In this document: piece after piece, positions 4,695 through 6,178 of the stretch
Numbering within the stretch: position 1 is the stretch's first letter
How the letters are laid out: each line of letters begins with the position of its first letter
Source of the DNA: Dehalococcoidia bacterium
GTDB taxonomy: Bacteria; Chloroflexota; Dehalococcoidia; GIF9; AB-539-J10
Assembly (NCBI GenBank): GCA_030603485.1
Contig: JAUVXS010000104.1
Span: forward strand, 1 to 6,178
Length of the DNA stretch: 6,178 nucleotides
Direction of reading: 5' to 3'
Position numbers and translations under genes: made by a program
Notes under the pieces: model-generated
Seen by the model: the letters and a program-made list of their open reading frames with translations, nothing else
Database searches by the model: none
Told to the model about the DNA's origin: nothing

Positions 4695-4856
4695 TTATTC
4701 CTTTTTCTTCTCCAGTCCTTTTTCCTTAGCAAATGCCTCTGTGCGCTTCTTTATCTCGTCAGCTTTAGCGATTAGGTAGATCATGCCACCCACGCACACA
4801 AGAAAAATGCCAAGGCCAATAGGTGAGCCCCAAAAAAGCGACAACCACATATCCAT
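4695..4856 (-). CDS. 53-residue single-span membrane protein (hypothetical)
   Basis: The minus-strand ATG at 4856 is preceded by AAAGGAGG (4 nt spacing from GGAGG); a second ATG two codons later has 10 nt spacing and is also possible. Residues 4-29 form one hydrophobic span (WLSLFWGSPIGLGIFLVCVGG and on), followed by a highly charged helical tail rich in Lys and Glu (KADEIKKRTEAFAKEKG and on). The tail is predicted to be cytoplasmic. It resembles small accessory subunits or regulatory peptides of membrane complexes in form only; no family is recognised. A promoter with good -35 and -10 boxes stands directly upstream (4895-4924), so the gene is transcribed on its own and toward the REP-like repeats. 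Confidence 0.75.
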   Translation of the reverse strand: MDMWLSLFWGSPIGLGIFLVCVGGMIYLIAKADEIKKRTEAFAKEKGLEKKKE

Positions 4857-4894
4857 TTGTCCTCCTTTACTTGAACAATAAGTTTTGCTACCAG

Positions 4895-4924
4895 ATTGTA
4901 TATACAGGCTTATAGTGAAGTCAA
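4895..4924 (-). promoter_or_regulatory. Sigma-70 promoter of the 53-residue membrane protein gene
   Basis: TTGACT (4924-4919, 5 of 6), an 18-nt spacer and TACAAT (4900-4895, 5 of 6) on the minus strand. The predicted start near 4888 leaves a leader of about 32 nt holding the AAAGGAGG ribosome binding site. Confidence 0.65.
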
Positions 4925-5063
4925 GAGGAGTGCAATATCAGAAACTGATTTAAGACTAAACTGAATTTACTAAAGGAAGAGGCTCTTGAAATGTAGTGGA
5001 AGGAAGGAGGTTTTATTGTAGAATATTATGTGGAGCGCTATTTATTGAGAAAGGAGCTATGCC

Positions 5064-5570
5064 ATGAGCCGAGCCGATAGATTTTACTTATTCGCAACTG
5101 TTTTCCTGGTTATCGCCGCAATAGCTGGCGGCATCATGCTGGCGGTGCAGCACAGCAGAAGCCAACCTGTGGAAATCGTTCTATCTCAAACAGAGCCTCC
5201 AGAGCTGAGCGGGGAGGTCTACATCAGCGGGGCTGTCGCTAATCGCGGCATCTATCCCTGGCAAGAAGGCGATACCATACAGGCTCTTCTTCTGGATGCT
5301 AGCGTTGAACCCGATGCCGACCTCAGCCATATTGAAATTTATGTTCCACGGGAAGGGGAAGAGCAATTTCCCCAGAAGATAGACATAAACCGGGCCGAAC
5401 CCTGGCTTCTCGAAGCCCTGCCCGGGATAGGAGAGGTGAAAGCTCAAGCTATTGTGGACTACCGCAACGAACACGGTCCTTTCAAAAGAATCGAGGACTT
5501 GCTTAAGGTCAGCGGAATTGGCCCAGCGACACTTGAAAAGATAAAAGATTACATAACCGTGTCGGATTAG
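5064..5570 (+). CDS. comEA: ComEA-type competence DNA-binding protein
   Basis: 168 residues. ComEA is a membrane-anchored protein that binds incoming double-stranded DNA outside the membrane and hands it to the ComEC channel. An N-terminal membrane anchor spans about residues 7-28. An SLBB-type domain follows (about 50-95, VYISGAVANRGIYPWQEGDTI). The C-terminus holds paired helix-hairpin-helix motifs, LPGIGEVKAQAI (119-130) and VSGIGPATLEKI (149-160), preceded by the typical KIDINRAEP lead-in. Order and length fit the family. The ATG at 5064 is 7 nt after AAGGAG (5051-5056). ComEC is usually next to comEA, but here a cupin gene on the opposite strand follows 65 nt downstream, so the channel gene must lie elsewhere. 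The gene could also be a ComEA-related protein of other use. Confidence 0.88.
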   Translation: MSRADRFYLFATVFLVIAAIAGGIMLAVQHSRSQPVEIVLSQTEPPELSGEVYISGAVANRGIYPWQEGDTIQALLLDASVEPDADLSHIEIYVPREGEEQFPQKIDINRAEPWLLEALPGIGEVKAQAIVDYRNEHGPFKRIEDLLKVSGIGPATLEKIKDYITVSD

Positions 5571-5635
5571 GAAGCTCCCGTTTTTACTCTGTTAAGTAAT
5601 GTTGCTATCTTGATTCTTTCTTCCCGTATCAAGTA

Positions 5636-5971
5636 TCAAGACCGTATCATTGTCAAAATCATCTTGAAATTCCTCATTGCTTTCAGAGCATGTGGTTGAT
5701 TAGCCGGCATTATGACCATCTCACCTTGTTTCAGGCGAATAGCTTTGCCCGAGATAACAATTTCTGCTTCACCATCAAGGAGATAAACCAGGGCATCAAA
5801 TGGCGCCGTATGCTCGCTTAAGCCCTGTCCTTCGTCAAAGGCGAAAAAGGTAACTGTACCCGTCTTTTTATCAATGATTGTTCGACTCACCACGGAACCA
5901 TCTTGATAATCAGCTAAATCAACTAATCTTATGGCTTGCCCTATAAGTTTCTCGTGCTCTTTTTGCTCCAT
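5636..5971 (-). CDS. Small cupin-domain protein
   Basis: 111 residues from ATG 5971, chosen because GGAGG (5984-5980) lies 8 nt upstream; a TTG at 6001 would add ten residues but lacks a comparable site. It is a single beta-barrel cupin. Motif 1 is GLSEHTAPFDALVYLLDG (50-67), with His54 and an Asp in place of the usual second His/Glu pattern. Motif 2 is GEMVIMPANQPHALKA (83-98), with His94. The metal set is thus reduced relative to the classical two-His-one-Glu-one-His cupin, so metal binding may be absent or atypical. Such stand-alone cupins are usually small-molecule sensors or enzymes of unknown substrate. It converges with comEA. Its leader carries a mini-ORF and a 14-bp palindrome, suggesting regulation. 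Confidence 0.88.
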   Translation of the reverse strand: MEQKEHEKLIGQAIRLVDLADYQDGSVVSRTIIDKKTGTVTFFAFDEGQGLSEHTAPFDALVYLLDGEAEIVISGKAIRLKQGEMVIMPANQPHALKAMRNFKMILTMIRS

Positions 5972-5993
5972 TCCTTTCACCTCCACGTTTATT

Positions 5994-6020
5994 TCAGGCA
6001 ATATTGCCTAACCCTTTCAT
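5994..6020 (-). CDS. Possible 8-codon leader peptide upstream of the cupin gene
   Basis: ATG at 6020 with GGAGG (6030-6026) 5 nt upstream opens MKGLGNIA followed by TGA, 22 nt before the cupin ATG and in a different frame. The ribosome binding site is at least as good as that of the cupin gene, which suggests translational coupling or a leader peptide. It could be coincidence. Confidence 0.3.
   Translation of the reverse strand: MKGLGNIA
5996..6009. promoter_or_regulatory. 14-bp perfect palindrome in the cupin leader, candidate operator
   Basis: AGGCAATATTGCCT reads the same on both strands and lies inside the mini-ORF, between the two ribosome binding sites of the cupin leader. The size and symmetry suit a homodimeric repressor. 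No standard promoter was recognised nearby. The rest of the right edge (6031-6178) shows no supported gene. Confidence 0.4.
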
Positions 6021-6178
6021 AGTATCCTCCTCTCCAAATTCACCGACTGGGCTACACATTGCCGTCAAGTACCATCTCTCAGAAGTTATTTTAGCATGGC
6101 AACGGACGGATTCTTGGTCGCAATGGTAATAGTCCGTCAGAAAGTGCAATACGCCAGATCTTGACATTCCTGCCCGAG

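Noticed and set aside
5181..5474. Minus-strand 97-codon frame
   Set aside because: It is the antisense shadow of comEA.
5571..5590. Possible comEA terminator, GGAAGCTCCC followed by TTTTT
   Set aside because: The stem is only about three base pairs, so it is not a convincing rho-independent terminator.
5627..5640. Tandem 7-bp repeat TATCAAG overlapping the cupin stop codon
   Set aside because: Only two units, and no related structure around it; probably chance or slippage.

Overview
The window reads as a bacterial chromosome segment, most likely from the Chloroflexota (Dehalococcoidia or a relative). The basis is inference: the gene styles, an SmpB/tmRNA pair whose tag begins Gly-Glu as I recall for Dehalococcoides, and an island architecture at ssrA of the kind described in Dehalococcoides. 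I could not run a search to confirm it.

Layout. At the left edge (1-361, +) is the 3' part of a CDGSH iron-sulfur protein gene. The core is a smpB-ssrA unit on the minus strand: smpB (3955-4416) followed 21 nt later by an intact one-piece tmRNA gene (3596-3933) that encodes its own CCA. Downstream of the tmRNA 3' end lies about 3.1 kb of inserted DNA containing two further, decayed copies of the tmRNA 3' end in the same orientation: 17 nt exact at 2132-2148, and 35/38 nt at 507-544. The outermost copy still carries a rho-independent terminator (460-489) oriented to end ssrA transcription. I read this as two tandem elements inserted at the ssrA attachment site, which pushed the old tmRNA tail and its terminator away from the gene.

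Inner element (about 2149-3595) carries three small membrane-protein genes: a 58-residue two-helix protein and a PH-like membrane protein as a + operon, and a 70-residue two-helix protein on the minus strand. Outer element (about 545-2131) carries one cargo gene, a trypsin-like serine protease of 346 residues without a signal peptide, driven by a near-consensus promoter through a roughly 260-nt structured leader. Neither element retains a recognisable recombinase gene.

Right of smpB are a cluster of palindromic REP-like repeats (about 4488-4670), a 53-residue single-span membrane protein with its own promoter (minus), a ComEA-type competence protein (5064-5570, +), and a cupin gene (5636-5971, minus) whose 5' leader holds a 14-bp perfect palindrome and an 8-codon mini-ORF.

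Functionally, SmpB and tmRNA form the trans-translation ribosome rescue pair; their tag frame appears unusually short (GEPVYA). The remaining genes are independent units. The strongest non-routine signal is the ssrA-targeted tandem island with its recombinase-less cargo.
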